In this document: piece after piece, positions 6,898-15,060 of the stretch | How positions within the stretch are numbered: position 1 is the first letter of the stretch | Layout of the letters: every line of letters begins with the position of its first letter | Assembly (NCBI GenBank): GCA_036403155.1 | Contig: DASWRM010000037.1 | Span: 124,001 to 188,000 of the forward strand | Length of the DNA: 64,000 nt | From: Gaiellales bacterium | GTDB taxonomy: Bacteria > Actinomycetota > Thermoleophilia > Gaiellales > JAICJC01 | Direction: 5' to 3' | The notes under the pieces: model-generated | The model's database searches: none | What the model was told of the DNA's origin: nothing | The model's input: the letters and a program-made list of their open reading frames with translations, nothing else | Translations under genes and position numbers: made by a program

Positions 6898-8550
6898 TTA
6901 GGCCGCGACCTCTTCGCGCTCGCGCGCGACGGTCACGCCGATCAGCGACGCCAGCCGCGCGTCGCCCTGCTCGTCGGCCCAGGCACCGAAGGTCTGATCC
7001 GCCCGGCGCTCGCCCTTGTAGGCGCGGACGATCCGCTCGACCGCGAAGCGGGCGTCGGTGGCCGGGATCGCCTTCGATGCGATCCGCCGGCCGAAGGTCG
7101 CCCCCTCGCCCAGCCGCCCGCCGATGTGCAGGATGAAGCCCTGCACCCGCTCCCCGTCGGCCGTCTTCGTGATCCCGCCCTGCAGCCCGATGTCGGCGAT
7201 CTGGTACTGCGCGCAGGCGTTCGGGCAGCCGTTCAGGTTGATCCGGATCGAGCCGTCGAGGTCGCCGATCCGCCGCTCGAGGTGCTCGATCAGCTCGGCC
7301 GCCCGCTCCTTGGTCTCAACGATCGCCAGCTTGCAGAACTCCATGCCGGTGCACGAGATGATGCCGCGCCGAAACGCCGACGCCTCGGTCGGCAGGCCGA
7401 GGTCGCCGAGCTCCGCCGCCACCGTCTCCACGTGCTCGTCCGGCACGCCCACCACGATGATGTTCTGCCGGTTGGTGCACCGCAGCTCGCCGGCCCCGTA
7501 GCGGTCGGCGATGTCGGCGACGCCGATCATCTGGTCGGCGGTGAAGCGGCCGCGAAGCGTCGTGCCGCCGACGTAGTAGAGCCCGTGCTGTACCTGCGGG
7601 TGGATCCCGAGGTGGTCGCGGTGCGGGTCGATCGGGTCGCCGGGGACGACCGACGTCTCCAGCTCGCGGCCCAGCTTCCGCTCGACCTCCGCGCGGAGCT
7701 TCTCCACGCCCCACTCGTCGACCAGGAACTTGATCCGGGCGCGCGTGCGCTTGGTGCGCTTTCCCTCGTCGCGGAAGATCTCGGTGATCACCCGGCAGAC
7801 GTCGACCGCCTCGTCGGGGGGGACGAAGACGTCCAGCCGGCGGCCCATCTTGGCCGATGCGCCGAGCCCGCCGCCAACCCATACGTCGTAGCCGATGACG
7901 CCGTCCTTGTCGACCGCGATCAGGCCGATGTCGTTGATCTCGTGCTGCGCGCACCGGTGCACGCACGCGGACACCGAGACCTTGAACTTGCGCGGAAGGT
8001 TCGAGAAGTCGCGGTTACCGACGAAGGTACGCTCGAGCTCGGCGACCAGGGGGCGGGAATCGATCAGCTCGTGGCCGTCGACTCCGGCCAGGGGGCATCC
8101 GACCACGTTGCGCCAGACGTCCCCGCACGCCTGCGTGAACGACAGCCCGACGGCGTTCAGCTCGTCGAGGACGACGGGCATGTCCTCGATCGCGAGATTG
8201 TGCAGCTGGATGTTCTGGCGGGTGGTGATGTCGCCCATGCTGCGCCCGTACCGCTCGGCCAGCGAGCCGACGGTGCGAAGCTGCTCGGCGGTGACGATCC
8301 CGTTCGGGAACTTGACCCGGAGCATGAACAGCCCGTCCGTCTCCTCCGACGGGCCAGGATCTCCGCTCTCGGCCGACTCCGCCGCGCGCTGCGTGTAGAT
8401 CCCGTACCACCGAAACAGCGCGAGATCGTCCGGCTCGATCGCCTCGAACCCGAGGTCGGCGTACCGGTAGATGTCGGCAAGCACGTCGAGGCCGTCCTTG
8501 CGGGCCTTGATGTGCTCGATCTCGGGAAGCTTGACGGCGGTGTCGGTCAT
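6898..8550 (-). CDS. Ferredoxin-type siroheme sulfite/nitrite reductase
   Basis: 550 residues from ATG 8550, which has a GGAGAGG ribosome site; the open frame extends upstream only into promoter sequence. It has the two-fold repeated ferredoxin-like/siroheme architecture. The [4Fe-4S]-siroheme ligands are Cys400, Cys406 (CTGMEFC), Cys442 and Cys446 (CPNAC), and an N-half segment GDITTRQNIQLHN matches the siroheme-contact strand of this family. It performs a six-electron reduction of sulfite to sulfide or nitrite to ammonia in the cytoplasm. Sequence alone does not separate the two substrates with certainty, and no cys or nar genes are adjacent. A palindrome within its promoter suggests repression by the divergent GntR protein. 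Confidence 0.92.
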   Translation of the reverse strand: MTDTAVKLPEIEHIKARKDGLDVLADIYRYADLGFEAIEPDDLALFRWYGIYTQRAAESAESGDPGPSEETDGLFMLRVKFPNGIVTAEQLRTVGSLAERYGRSMGDITTRQNIQLHNLAIEDMPVVLDELNAVGLSFTQACGDVWRNVVGCPLAGVDGHELIDSRPLVAELERTFVGNRDFSNLPRKFKVSVSACVHRCAQHEINDIGLIAVDKDGVIGYDVWVGGGLGASAKMGRRLDVFVPPDEAVDVCRVITEIFRDEGKRTKRTRARIKFLVDEWGVEKLRAEVERKLGRELETSVVPGDPIDPHRDHLGIHPQVQHGLYYVGGTTLRGRFTADQMIGVADIADRYGAGELRCTNRQNIIVVGVPDEHVETVAAELGDLGLPTEASAFRRGIISCTGMEFCKLAIVETKERAAELIEHLERRIGDLDGSIRINLNGCPNACAQYQIADIGLQGGITKTADGERVQGFILHIGGRLGEGATFGRRIASKAIPATDARFAVERIVRAYKGERRADQTFGAWADEQGDARLASLIGVTVAREREEVAA

Positions 8551-8588
8551 GGCACCTCTCCAGGGGCGACGGCACGGACGTGCACCGC

Positions 8589-8617
8589 ACCGTAGCTGGT
8601 TTGGATCCAAACTTCAA
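8589..8617 (-). promoter_or_regulatory. Sulfite/nitrite reductase promoter with palindromic operator in the spacer
   Basis: On the minus strand: -35 TTGAAG (8612-8617), a 17-base spacer, and -10 TACGGT (8589-8594). The perfect 14-bp palindrome GTTTGGATCCAAAC (8599-8612) fills most of the spacer, where a bound repressor would block RNA polymerase. The divergent GntR/FCD protein is the natural candidate; this is inference from position and from the short palindromic sites typical of that family. Confidence 0.75.
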
Positions 8618-8663
8618 ATCATCGGATACATTGGCGGCAGGGCCCGAGGCGGGCAGCGGCCTG

Positions 8664-8669
8664 TACGAT
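8664..8669 (+). promoter_or_regulatory. -10 element TACGAT of the GntR gene (leaderless)
   Basis: TACGAT ends 6 bases before GTG 8676. This fixes the start at that GTG and predicts a leaderless mRNA. Confidence 0.65.
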
Positions 8670-8675
8670 CTTCGC

Positions 8676-9383
8676 GTGCCGGACCGCCACTCCAGCCTCA
8701 GCCGCGCGGACGACCTCGCCCACGAGCTGCAGGTCGAGATCGTCACCGGCCGCATAGCCCTCGGGACGCGGCTGCGCCAGGAGGATTTGGCCGCCCGCTA
8801 CGGCGTGAGCCGCACACCCATCCGCGAGGCGTTGCGCCAGCTGCAGGCGATCGGGCTGGTCGAGCAGCTCGGCCACCGCGGCGCGCTGGTGCGATCGTTC
8901 TCACCCGACGAGTGCCGCAACATCTTCCTCGTGCGAGCGGAGCTGGAGGGCCTGGCCGCCGAGCGTGCCGCTGGCAGGCTGACCACCTACGACAATGCCG
9001 ATCTCGAGACCGCACAGGCCCTGCTCCGCGCCGGCGGCGACCGCCACGAGCAGCTGCCGGCCTCCGACGAGCCGGGCCGGATGATCGCCCTCGAGCAGTG
9101 CTCGCAGGCGAACGAGCTGTACCACAACGTGATCCTCGCGGCTGCGAACTGCCCGCCCCTGCGCGACACGGTGCAGGGGCTCACCAACCGGGTGCCCCGC
9201 AGCCTGGCGTGGCACACGTTCGCGGCAGACCCGGGCATCGTCCCGCGAAGCGCCGCCGATCATGACCGCATCACCGAGGCGCTGAACGCGCCCGATGCAC
9301 GACGGGCCCGAAAGCTGCTGCAATCACACGTCCTCGATACCGGCGAGACGCTCGCGCGCTGGCTCGAGCGTCAGGCGCGCTGA
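8676..9383 (+). CDS. GntR-family (FadR/FCD subfamily) transcriptional regulator
   Basis: 235 residues from GTG 8676. The N-terminal winged helix spans roughly residues 10-70 (DDLAHELQVEIVTGRIALGT, then RLRQEDLAARYGVSRTPIRE and ALRQLQAIGLVEQ). The C-terminal all-helical FCD ligand domain begins near FSPDECRNIFLVRAELEGLA; FCD domains bind metal-chelated carboxylates, and the ANELYHNVILAAANC and AADHDRITEALNAPD segments carry the expected Asn/His ligand positions. It is divergent from the siroheme reductase gene, whose promoter spacer carries a palindrome, so it probably represses that gene. The effector is unknown. Confidence 0.92.
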   Translation: MPDRHSSLSRADDLAHELQVEIVTGRIALGTRLRQEDLAARYGVSRTPIREALRQLQAIGLVEQLGHRGALVRSFSPDECRNIFLVRAELEGLAAERAAGRLTTYDNADLETAQALLRAGGDRHEQLPASDEPGRMIALEQCSQANELYHNVILAAANCPPLRDTVQGLTNRVPRSLAWHTFAADPGIVPRSAADHDRITEALNAPDARRARKLLQSHVLDTGETLARWLERQAR

Positions 9384-9387
9384 GCGG

Positions 9388-10467
9388 TCAGCCGACGCGG
9401 CGGGCGCCGACGTAGTTGTCGCTGTACCAGCCGCTGAGCGAGCTGATCTGCACGACGGTGCCCGTGTGCGGCGCGTGGATGAACGAGCCGCCGCCGACGT
9501 AGATGCCGACGTGCCCCAGCCCGTCGAAGAAGACGAGGTCGCCCGGCTCGAGGGCGTCGCGCGGCACGGGGCTGCCCATGCCGTACTGCGCCGCGGCGTT
9601 GTGCGGCAGCGAGACGCCGAGCTGCGCATACACGTACATCGTCAGACCCGAGCAGTCGAAGCCCGAAGGCGATGCACCGCCCCAGACGTACGGCACGCCG
9701 AGGTACTGCTCGGCGATGGCGACCGCCTGCCCGCCGAGAGTGCTCGACGGGGGCACCGGGATCGTCCCGCCGCCGCCACCCGACGACGCGGCGGCCGCGG
9801 TGGCCGCGGCCTGCGCCCGCTGCTGCTGCAGGTCGATCAGATGCTGGATGTCGGCGCCGATCCTGGCCTTCCGCGCCTGCAGGGCATGCAGCCCGGCTTC
9901 GACGCGCTGCTTCTCATGCGCCTGCGCCGCCTGGTCTGCCGCAAGCTGCGCAGTCTGCTCCTTCAGCTGTGCCGTGCGCTTCGCGATCAGCGCCTTGGTG
10001 CGGCTGATCTCGCGAATCAAATCGCCGTTGGCGTTGTTCTCGCGCTGCACCGCCTGGACATGGTCGACAAGGTCGCTGAAGGAATGCGCCGCGAGCAGGT
10101 AGGAGAGGACGTCGCTTCCGGAGGTCTTGTACGTGGTGGTCAGGCTCTGGGCCAGCGCCTGCTCGGCCCTGGCGAGGTTGTGCCTGGCGACGCTCAGCAC
10201 GATCCGGTTGTCGCGCAGCTGGTGCCGCGTGTCCAGGTAGTGCTGGTGGATCGCGTTGTACTTCTCGATCTGCTTCTCGAGCGCGGCCTCCTGGCTCATG
10301 ATCTCGTTCTCGACGCGCTGGGCCTCGGCCCGCTTGGCGGAGAGCGTGGAGGCGGCGCCGGCCTGGGTCGCCGTCGCCATCATTGCGACGGCGGCGAGGA
10401 CGAGAGCCAGGATGGACGCCCGGGTTGCGCGCGCACCCCCGTCGCGCGCATGGCCACGAACATACAT
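9388..10467 (-). CDS. Secreted NlpC/P60 (C40) peptidoglycan endopeptidase with coiled coil
   Basis: 359 residues from ATG 10467, chosen because a TAGGTT hexamer lies 7 bases upstream; the frame stays open to 10509. After a basic N-terminus comes a signal peptide (ASILALVLAAVAMMATATQA). Then follows a long coiled coil (~residues 40-215: AEAQRVENEIMSQEAALEKQ and LIREISRTKALIAKRTAQLK), a Gly/Ala linker, and the C-terminal NlpC/P60 domain: GASPSGFDCSGLTMYVYAQL with catalytic Cys, GHVGIYVG with His and SFIHAPHTG with the third residue. This is the RipA/PcsB-like layout of D,L-endopeptidases that cut stem peptides during cell separation. It is convergent with the GntR gene, 4 bases apart. Confidence 0.93.
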   Translation of the reverse strand: MYVRGHARDGGARATRASILALVLAAVAMMATATQAGAASTLSAKRAEAQRVENEIMSQEAALEKQIEKYNAIHQHYLDTRHQLRDNRIVLSVARHNLARAEQALAQSLTTTYKTSGSDVLSYLLAAHSFSDLVDHVQAVQRENNANGDLIREISRTKALIAKRTAQLKEQTAQLAADQAAQAHEKQRVEAGLHALQARKARIGADIQHLIDLQQQRAQAAATAAAASSGGGGGTIPVPPSSTLGGQAVAIAEQYLGVPYVWGGASPSGFDCSGLTMYVYAQLGVSLPHNAAAQYGMGSPVPRDALEPGDLVFFDGLGHVGIYVGGGSFIHAPHTGTVVQISSLSGWYSDNYVGARRVG

Positions 10468-10474
10468 GGCCAGC

Positions 10475-10480
10475 AACCTA
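10475..10480 (-). promoter_or_regulatory. -10 element TAGGTT of the NlpC/P60 gene (leaderless)
   Basis: TAGGTT on the minus strand ends 7 bases before ATG 10467. No ribosome-binding site is present. Confidence 0.6.
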
Positions 10481-10584
10481 CCAGAGCAGCCAGACGGCGG
10501 GCGCTGCACACCGAATGTTTACGATTCGGGGCAGCAACGCAGAATCCTTGCGATATCGCCCCCACCCGAAGGGATGAAACCACC

Positions 10585-10998
10585 ATGAAGCTCCGTCACA
10601 CGGCCGCACTCGTGCTGCTGCCCGCCGTCCTGCTCGCCGCCGGGTGCGGCGGCGGCTCGTCCAACGACACGAGCGCGAGCACCCCAGCCGCCTCGACGCC
10701 GGCGGCCGGCGGCACCAGCCAGACCATCGACATCCCGATCTCCGACTCCGCCTTCTCGTTCACCAAGACGTCGGTGACCGCGCCCGCGGGAACCGTCACC
10801 CTCAAGGCGACGAACCCCCAGTCGGTTGCCCATGACATCTCGATCAAGGGGAACGGCGTCGACGTGAAGGGCAGCGAGGTCAGCAGCGGCGGCACGTCGA
10901 CCGTGACGGCCAACCTGAAGCCGGGCACCTACGAGTTCTACTGCTCCGTGCCGGGACACGAGCAGGCCGGCATGAAGGGCACGCTCACGGTCTCGTGA
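10585..10998 (+). CDS. Cupredoxin-domain (plastocyanin-like) lipoprotein
   Basis: 137 residues from ATG 10585. A lipoprotein signal peptide ends in LLAAGC (Cys21). A Ser/Thr/Pro/Ala-rich linker (~residues 22-45) tethers a type-I copper domain. The four expected copper ligands are visible: His83 (VAHDI), Cys120 (YEFYC), His125 (SVPGHEQ) and Met130 (AGM), in the order and spacing of plastocyanins and azurin-like proteins. It should be a membrane-anchored periplasmic electron carrier. No partner oxidase or reductase is nearby. It is divergent from the NlpC/P60 gene and convergent with potC, 9 bases apart. Confidence 0.93.
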   Translation: MKLRHTAALVLLPAVLLAAGCGGGSSNDTSASTPAASTPAAGGTSQTIDIPISDSAFSFTKTSVTAPAGTVTLKATNPQSVAHDISIKGNGVDVKGSEVSSGGTSTVTANLKPGTYEFYCSVPGHEQAGMKGTLTVS

Positions 10999-11007
10999 CC
11001 CGCGCCC

Positions 11008-11811
11008 TCAGCGCGCCGTGATCCCGCCCCCGCCGGACTCGCGCATCAGCCGCTGGGCGAGGTAGACCGGGATCGCCGTCAGGACGATCACGAAGACCGC
11101 GACCGCGTTGACCTCCTGTGCGGTGGTGGGCAGACGGAACTGGTTGTAGATCCACAGCGGCAGCGTCTCCTGGGCGCCGGCGGTGAAGTTCGTGACCACG
11201 ATCTCGTCGAACGAGAGCGCGAATGCGAGCAGCCCGCCGGCGACCAGGGCCGTCGCCAAGTTAGGCAACGTCACGTGCCGGAACGTCTGCCAGCCGTCCG
11301 CGCCCAGGTCCATAGAGGCCTCCTCGAACGAGCCCGACGACCGGCGCAGCCGGGCGACGGAGTTGTTGTAGACGACGACGATGCAGAACGTGGCATGCCC
11401 CGCGACGATCGTCCACAGCGACGGCGTCAGCGAGAAGTACTTGATCGCCGAGAGCAGCGAGAGACCCGTGACGATGCCCGGCAGGGCGATCGGCAGCACC
11501 AGCAGCAGCGACAGCGAGTTCTTGCCGAAAAAGCTGAAACGCGACAGTGCGAAGGCTGCCGCCGTGCCGAGCACCAGGGCGATCGCCGTCGCGCCCAGCC
11601 CCACCTTGAACGACGTGATCAGCGCCTCCCGCGCGCGGTCGTCGTGCATCGCCAGCGACCACCAGTGGGTCGAGTAGTTCTTGATCGGCCACGTGGGAAT
11701 GCGCGACGCATTGAACGACGCCATCAGGATCACCGCCAGCGGCACGTAGAGGAACGCCATGACCAGCCCGGCGAAGATGCGAAGGCCGATGCGGACGCCC
11801 CGGGGCTCCAT
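11008..11811 (-). CDS. potC: Spermidine/putrescine ABC transporter permease (PotC type)
   Basis: 267 residues from ATG 11811. It has about six membrane segments and the ABC-permease EAA loop SFEEASMDLGADGWQTFRHV followed by TLPNLATALVAGG. The YVPLAVILMASFN start and ALSFDEIVVTNFTAG segment are typical of PotC. It is the last gene of the gabT-potA-potD-potB-potC operon, 19 bases after potB. With PotB it forms the membrane channel energised by PotA. The family also covers related substrates (other polyamines or amino compounds); the flanking gabT and aminotransferase genes support a polyamine. Confidence 0.93.
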   Translation of the reverse strand: MEPRGVRIGLRIFAGLVMAFLYVPLAVILMASFNASRIPTWPIKNYSTHWWSLAMHDDRAREALITSFKVGLGATAIALVLGTAAAFALSRFSFFGKNSLSLLLVLPIALPGIVTGLSLLSAIKYFSLTPSLWTIVAGHATFCIVVVYNNSVARLRRSSGSFEEASMDLGADGWQTFRHVTLPNLATALVAGGLLAFALSFDEIVVTNFTAGAQETLPLWIYNQFRLPTTAQEVNAVAVFVIVLTAIPVYLAQRLMRESGGGGITAR

Positions 11812-11830
11812 CAGATCGCCGTCCCGCCGG

Positions 11831-12736
11831 TCACAGTGCTTCGAACGCTCCCAGCCGCTTGACCAGCAGCAGGTAGACGGTGATCACGACCACGGGGATG
11901 ACCGCAATGGCCGCGGCGAGCGGCAGGTCGTTCGCCACGCCCTGGTACCGGAAGATCAGGCTGCCGATGAAATCCGTCTTGTTGCCCCCGACCAGGTCCA
12001 CCATGATGTAGTCCCCGAGGGTCAGCGAGAACGTGAAGATCGAGCCGGCCGCCACACCGGGCAGTGCGAGCGGCACGATCACGCTTCGCAACGTCCGCCA
12101 CGCGCGGCCGCCCAGATCGCCGGACGCCTCCACGAGCGAGTTGGGGATGCGCTCGAGCGCCGCGTAGATCGGCAGCACCATGTACGGCAGCCAGATGTAG
12201 CTGAACGCGAGCCACATGGCGATCTGTGAGAACGCGATGTGCACCGGGCCCAGGTCGACCTTCGCGAGCGCCCAGTTGATGGTGCCGCTGTCGCCCGTCA
12301 TCAGCCGCCAGGTGTAGGCCTTGATCAGGTAGCTCGACCACAGTGGCATGAGCACGCCGACGAACAGGAGCGACCGCGTGCGCCGCGACGCGATCCGCAC
12401 CATGTAGTACGCCAGCGGGAACGCGAGCACCATGTCGGTGACGGTGACCAGCAGGGCCATCTGCACGGTGTCGCGCGTCACCTTGTGCACGGTCGCGTCG
12501 TGGCGGACGTACTGGAGGTTGTCCCACGTGAAGGTGTGCAGGACCTTGCCGCTGAGCACGTCCTGCTGCCAGACCGCGGTGGCGAGCAGCACCGCCAGCG
12601 CCGCCAGGTAGACGACGACCATCCAGCCGATCGGCGGCAGCAGCAGCGAGACCAGCTTCAGCCAGCGCCGGCGGTAGAAGAACGCCGACACGCGGCGGCG
12701 AGCCGAGACGGGTGCAGAAGCTGTCGTGGTTGCCAT
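11831..12736 (-). CDS. potB: Spermidine/putrescine ABC transporter permease (PotB type)
   Basis: 301 residues from ATG 12736. After a basic cytoplasmic N-terminus it has about six membrane segments. The EAA coupling loop reads SLVEASGDLGGRAWRTLRSV then IVPLALPGVAAG. The segment LPLWSSYLIKAYTWRLMTGD is characteristic of PotB/PotH-like permeases. It heterodimerises with PotC. It is 45 bases downstream of potD and 19 bases upstream of potC in the same operon. Confidence 0.93.
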   Translation of the reverse strand: MATTTASAPVSARRRVSAFFYRRRWLKLVSLLLPPIGWMVVVYLAALAVLLATAVWQQDVLSGKVLHTFTWDNLQYVRHDATVHKVTRDTVQMALLVTVTDMVLAFPLAYYMVRIASRRTRSLLFVGVLMPLWSSYLIKAYTWRLMTGDSGTINWALAKVDLGPVHIAFSQIAMWLAFSYIWLPYMVLPIYAALERIPNSLVEASGDLGGRAWRTLRSVIVPLALPGVAAGSIFTFSLTLGDYIMVDLVGGNKTDFIGSLIFRYQGVANDLPLAAAIAVIPVVVITVYLLLVKRLGAFEAL

Positions 12737-12781
12737 GCGAAGAGCGCCCCGGGGGCCGCGCGGCCCCCGGGGCTTGAGCGA

Positions 12782-13960
12782 TCAGGAGTTCTTGATCGTC
12801 GTCCAGGCCAGCGCCCACTGTGAGTAGTCGACGCAGGCGTTGCCTCGGTTGTCACCGCAGTCCTGCAGCGGCGTCTTCCAGAAGGCGATGTTCTTGAAGT
12901 AGTTCTGATCCGTGACGTGGTAGTCGGTGCAGTAGTTCTTGACTTCCTTGTCGAGGATCGTGCAGGCCTGCGGGTTGGCCGGCGCCGAGCCGAACGTGTA
13001 GGCGGTCTTCGCCTGCACCTCGGGCGTCGTCGCGTACGCCATCCACTTCAGCATGCAGTTGGGGTGCGCGGCCTTCGAGTACATCATCCACGTGTCCGCC
13101 CACCCGGTGGCGCCCTCCTTCGGCAGCACGGCGTCGACGTGCACGCCCGATCCCTTCAGCGTGTTCACCTGGTAGGGCCACGTGGGACCGATCACGATGC
13201 TGCCCTGCGTGAAGTCCTGGATCTGCGAGGTGTAGCTCGACCAGTAGTTGCCGATCTGCTGGTGCTGCTTCTTGAGCAGCTCGACGGCCGCGTCGAACTG
13301 CGGCTGGGTCAGCTCGTACGGATCCGTGATGTTGAGATCCGGCTGCGCCGACCTGAGATACACCGCGGCGTCCGCGATGTAGATGGGGCTGTCGTAGGCG
13401 TCGACCTTGCCCTTGTAGCTGGTTCCGTCGAAGATCGGCGCCCAGCTGTCGGGGGCCTGGGTGACGTCATCCGTGTTGTACATCAGCACGTTCGCCCCCC
13501 ACTCGTACGACACGCCGTAGTGCACGCCGTCCACCGTGTTGTGCGGCGGGCTCTGGAGCTGCGGGCTGATGTCCCCGAAGTCGGGGATGAGGTCGGGGTT
13601 GATGGGCGAGGCGAGGCCCGCCGCGATCAGCCGGTTGCTTGCGTCTCCGGACGCCGAGACGCCGTCGTAGTGCCCCCCCTGCATGAGCTGGAACATCTCG
13701 TCCGACGTCTGGCCGTACTTCACGGTGACCTGGCAGTTGGTCTGCTTCTCGAACGGCTTCACCACGTTGTCCTCGGTGTAGCCCTGCCACGCGATCAGGT
13801 TCAGCTTGCCCTCGGTCGGGCCGATCGACGTCGGCAGCTTCGGCCCGTTCGAGCCGGAGCCCCCGCCGCCGGAGCTGTCGCTGGACGAGCTCGATCCACA
13901 GCCCGCCGCCACGGCCATTGCCGCGACCAGCAGCGTGGCCAGCGCGAAACGCACCCTCAT
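12782..13960 (-). CDS. potD: Polyamine-type extracellular solute-binding lipoprotein (PotD type)
   Basis: 392 residues from ATG 13960. The lipoprotein signal peptide ends in AVAAGC (Cys21), followed by a Ser/Gly linker. The mature part is a periplasmic-binding-protein fold of the PotD/PotF class (LNLIAWQGYTEDNVVKPFEK, QTNCQVTVKYGQTSDEMFQL, PYQVNTLKGSGVHVDAVLPK). Extra cysteines near the C-terminus may form disulfides. It delivers substrate to PotB/PotC. Its start overlaps the potA stop by 4 bases (ATGA), showing translational coupling. Polyamine specificity is inferred from family and neighbours. Confidence 0.93.
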   Translation of the reverse strand: MRVRFALATLLVAAMAVAAGCGSSSSSDSSGGGGSGSNGPKLPTSIGPTEGKLNLIAWQGYTEDNVVKPFEKQTNCQVTVKYGQTSDEMFQLMQGGHYDGVSASGDASNRLIAAGLASPINPDLIPDFGDISPQLQSPPHNTVDGVHYGVSYEWGANVLMYNTDDVTQAPDSWAPIFDGTSYKGKVDAYDSPIYIADAAVYLRSAQPDLNITDPYELTQPQFDAAVELLKKQHQQIGNYWSSYTSQIQDFTQGSIVIGPTWPYQVNTLKGSGVHVDAVLPKEGATGWADTWMMYSKAAHPNCMLKWMAYATTPEVQAKTAYTFGSAPANPQACTILDKEVKNYCTDYHVTDQNYFKNIAFWKTPLQDCGDNRGNACVDYSQWALAWTTIKNS

Positions 13961-15060
13961 ACTGTGACCTCCTGGTTATGCCGTTCCCGTTCACCCTCGA
14001 GCGGGCGGTTGTATTGCCTGCCCCACACCAGCCGGACCGCCCGCCCCTTGGCGGCGAGCGCCTCCATCGACGACGTGGTCAGGTTCTGCTGCACGACGAC
14101 GAGCTCGCCGCCCTGCTCCAGCGACACGATGTAGCGCGTCGTGATGCCGAGGTAGACAACGTCGCGGATGGTGCCGTCGGCGGAGCACTCCTCCGCGCTG
14201 ACCGGCGCTCCCGGCGGCTCGATCCGGATCTTCTCCGGCCGCACGGTGAAGCGGCCGCTGGAGCCCGTGACGGCCTGCGCGGACTCGCCCTCGAGCAGGT
14301 TGGACGTGCCCACGAACCCGGCGATGAACGCGCTGGCAGGATGCTCGTACACCTCGGCCGGCGTGCCGGTCTGTTCGATGCGGCCCTGGTTGAACACCGC
14401 GATGCGGTCGCTCATGGTCAGCGCCTCGTCCTGGTCGTGCGTCACGAAGATGAACGTGATGCGGACGTCCCGCTGGATCGCCTTCAGCTCGATCTGCATC
14501 TCCTCGCGCAGCTTCAGGTCGAGCGCTCCCAGCGGCTCGTCCAGCAGCAGCACGCGCGGCCGGTTGACGAGCGCGCGCGCGAGTGCGACTCGCTGGCGCT
14601 GGCCACCCGACAGCTGCGAGGGCTTGCGCTTCTCGAACCCCTCGAGGCGCACGAGCCCGAGCGCCTCGGCGGCCCGCTCGCGGCGCTCCGACCGCCGTAC
14701 GCCCTTCACCATCAGCCCGTAGGCGACGTTGTCCCCCACGCTCATGTGCGGGAACAGCGCGTAGTCCTGGAATACCGTGTTGACGTCTCGCTCGTACGGC
14801 GGCAGCCGCGAGACGTCCTGGCCGTGGAGCAGCACGGTGCCCTCGGTCGGCAGCTCGAAGCCCGCGATCATCCGCAGCGTGGTCGTCTTGCCCGAGCCGG
14901 ACGGGCCGAGCAGCGTGAAGAACTCGCCGTCGGCCACGTCGAGATCGACGCCGGCGACCGCGTCCACCTGACCGTATCGCTTGCGCACGCCGCGCAGGCT
15001 GACCGCGGGCGGCTCAGGCTGCGGCTGCTGCAAGCGACTCCTCGAGGCGGTCGAGACCAA
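13957..15060 (-). CDS. potA: Polyamine-type ABC transporter ATP-binding protein (PotA type)
   Basis: 367 residues if it starts at TTG 15060, overlapping the end of gabT by 47 bases; a second in-frame TTG at 15033, also preceded by a GAGGAG stretch, is possible. Walker A is GPSGSGKTTT (residues ~52-61). The signature LSGGQRQRVALARAL, Walker B LLLDEPLGALD and H-loop FVTHDQDEAL follow. The C-terminal TOBE domain (~270-360, VRPEKIRIEPPG) marks the PotA/MalK-like group. It hydrolyses ATP to power PotBC. Translation is coupled upstream to gabT and downstream to potD. Confidence 0.93.
   Translation of the reverse strand: MVSTASRSRLQQPQPEPPAVSLRGVRKRYGQVDAVAGVDLDVADGEFFTLLGPSGSGKTTTLRMIAGFELPTEGTVLLHGQDVSRLPPYERDVNTVFQDYALFPHMSVGDNVAYGLMVKGVRRSERRERAAEALGLVRLEGFEKRKPSQLSGGQRQRVALARALVNRPRVLLLDEPLGALDLKLREEMQIELKAIQRDVRITFIFVTHDQDEALTMSDRIAVFNQGRIEQTGTPAEVYEHPASAFIAGFVGTSNLLEGESAQAVTGSSGRFTVRPEKIRIEPPGAPVSAEECSADGTIRDVVYLGITTRYIVSLEQGGELVVVQQNLTTSSMEALAAKGRAVRLVWGRQYNRPLEGERERHNQEVTV

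Noticed and set aside
15014-15060. Overlap of gabT and potA considered as a sequencing frameshift or gene fusion
   Set aside because: Both frames keep intact family motifs up to their ends, and alternative potA starts reduce the overlap; ordinary translational coupling explains it.
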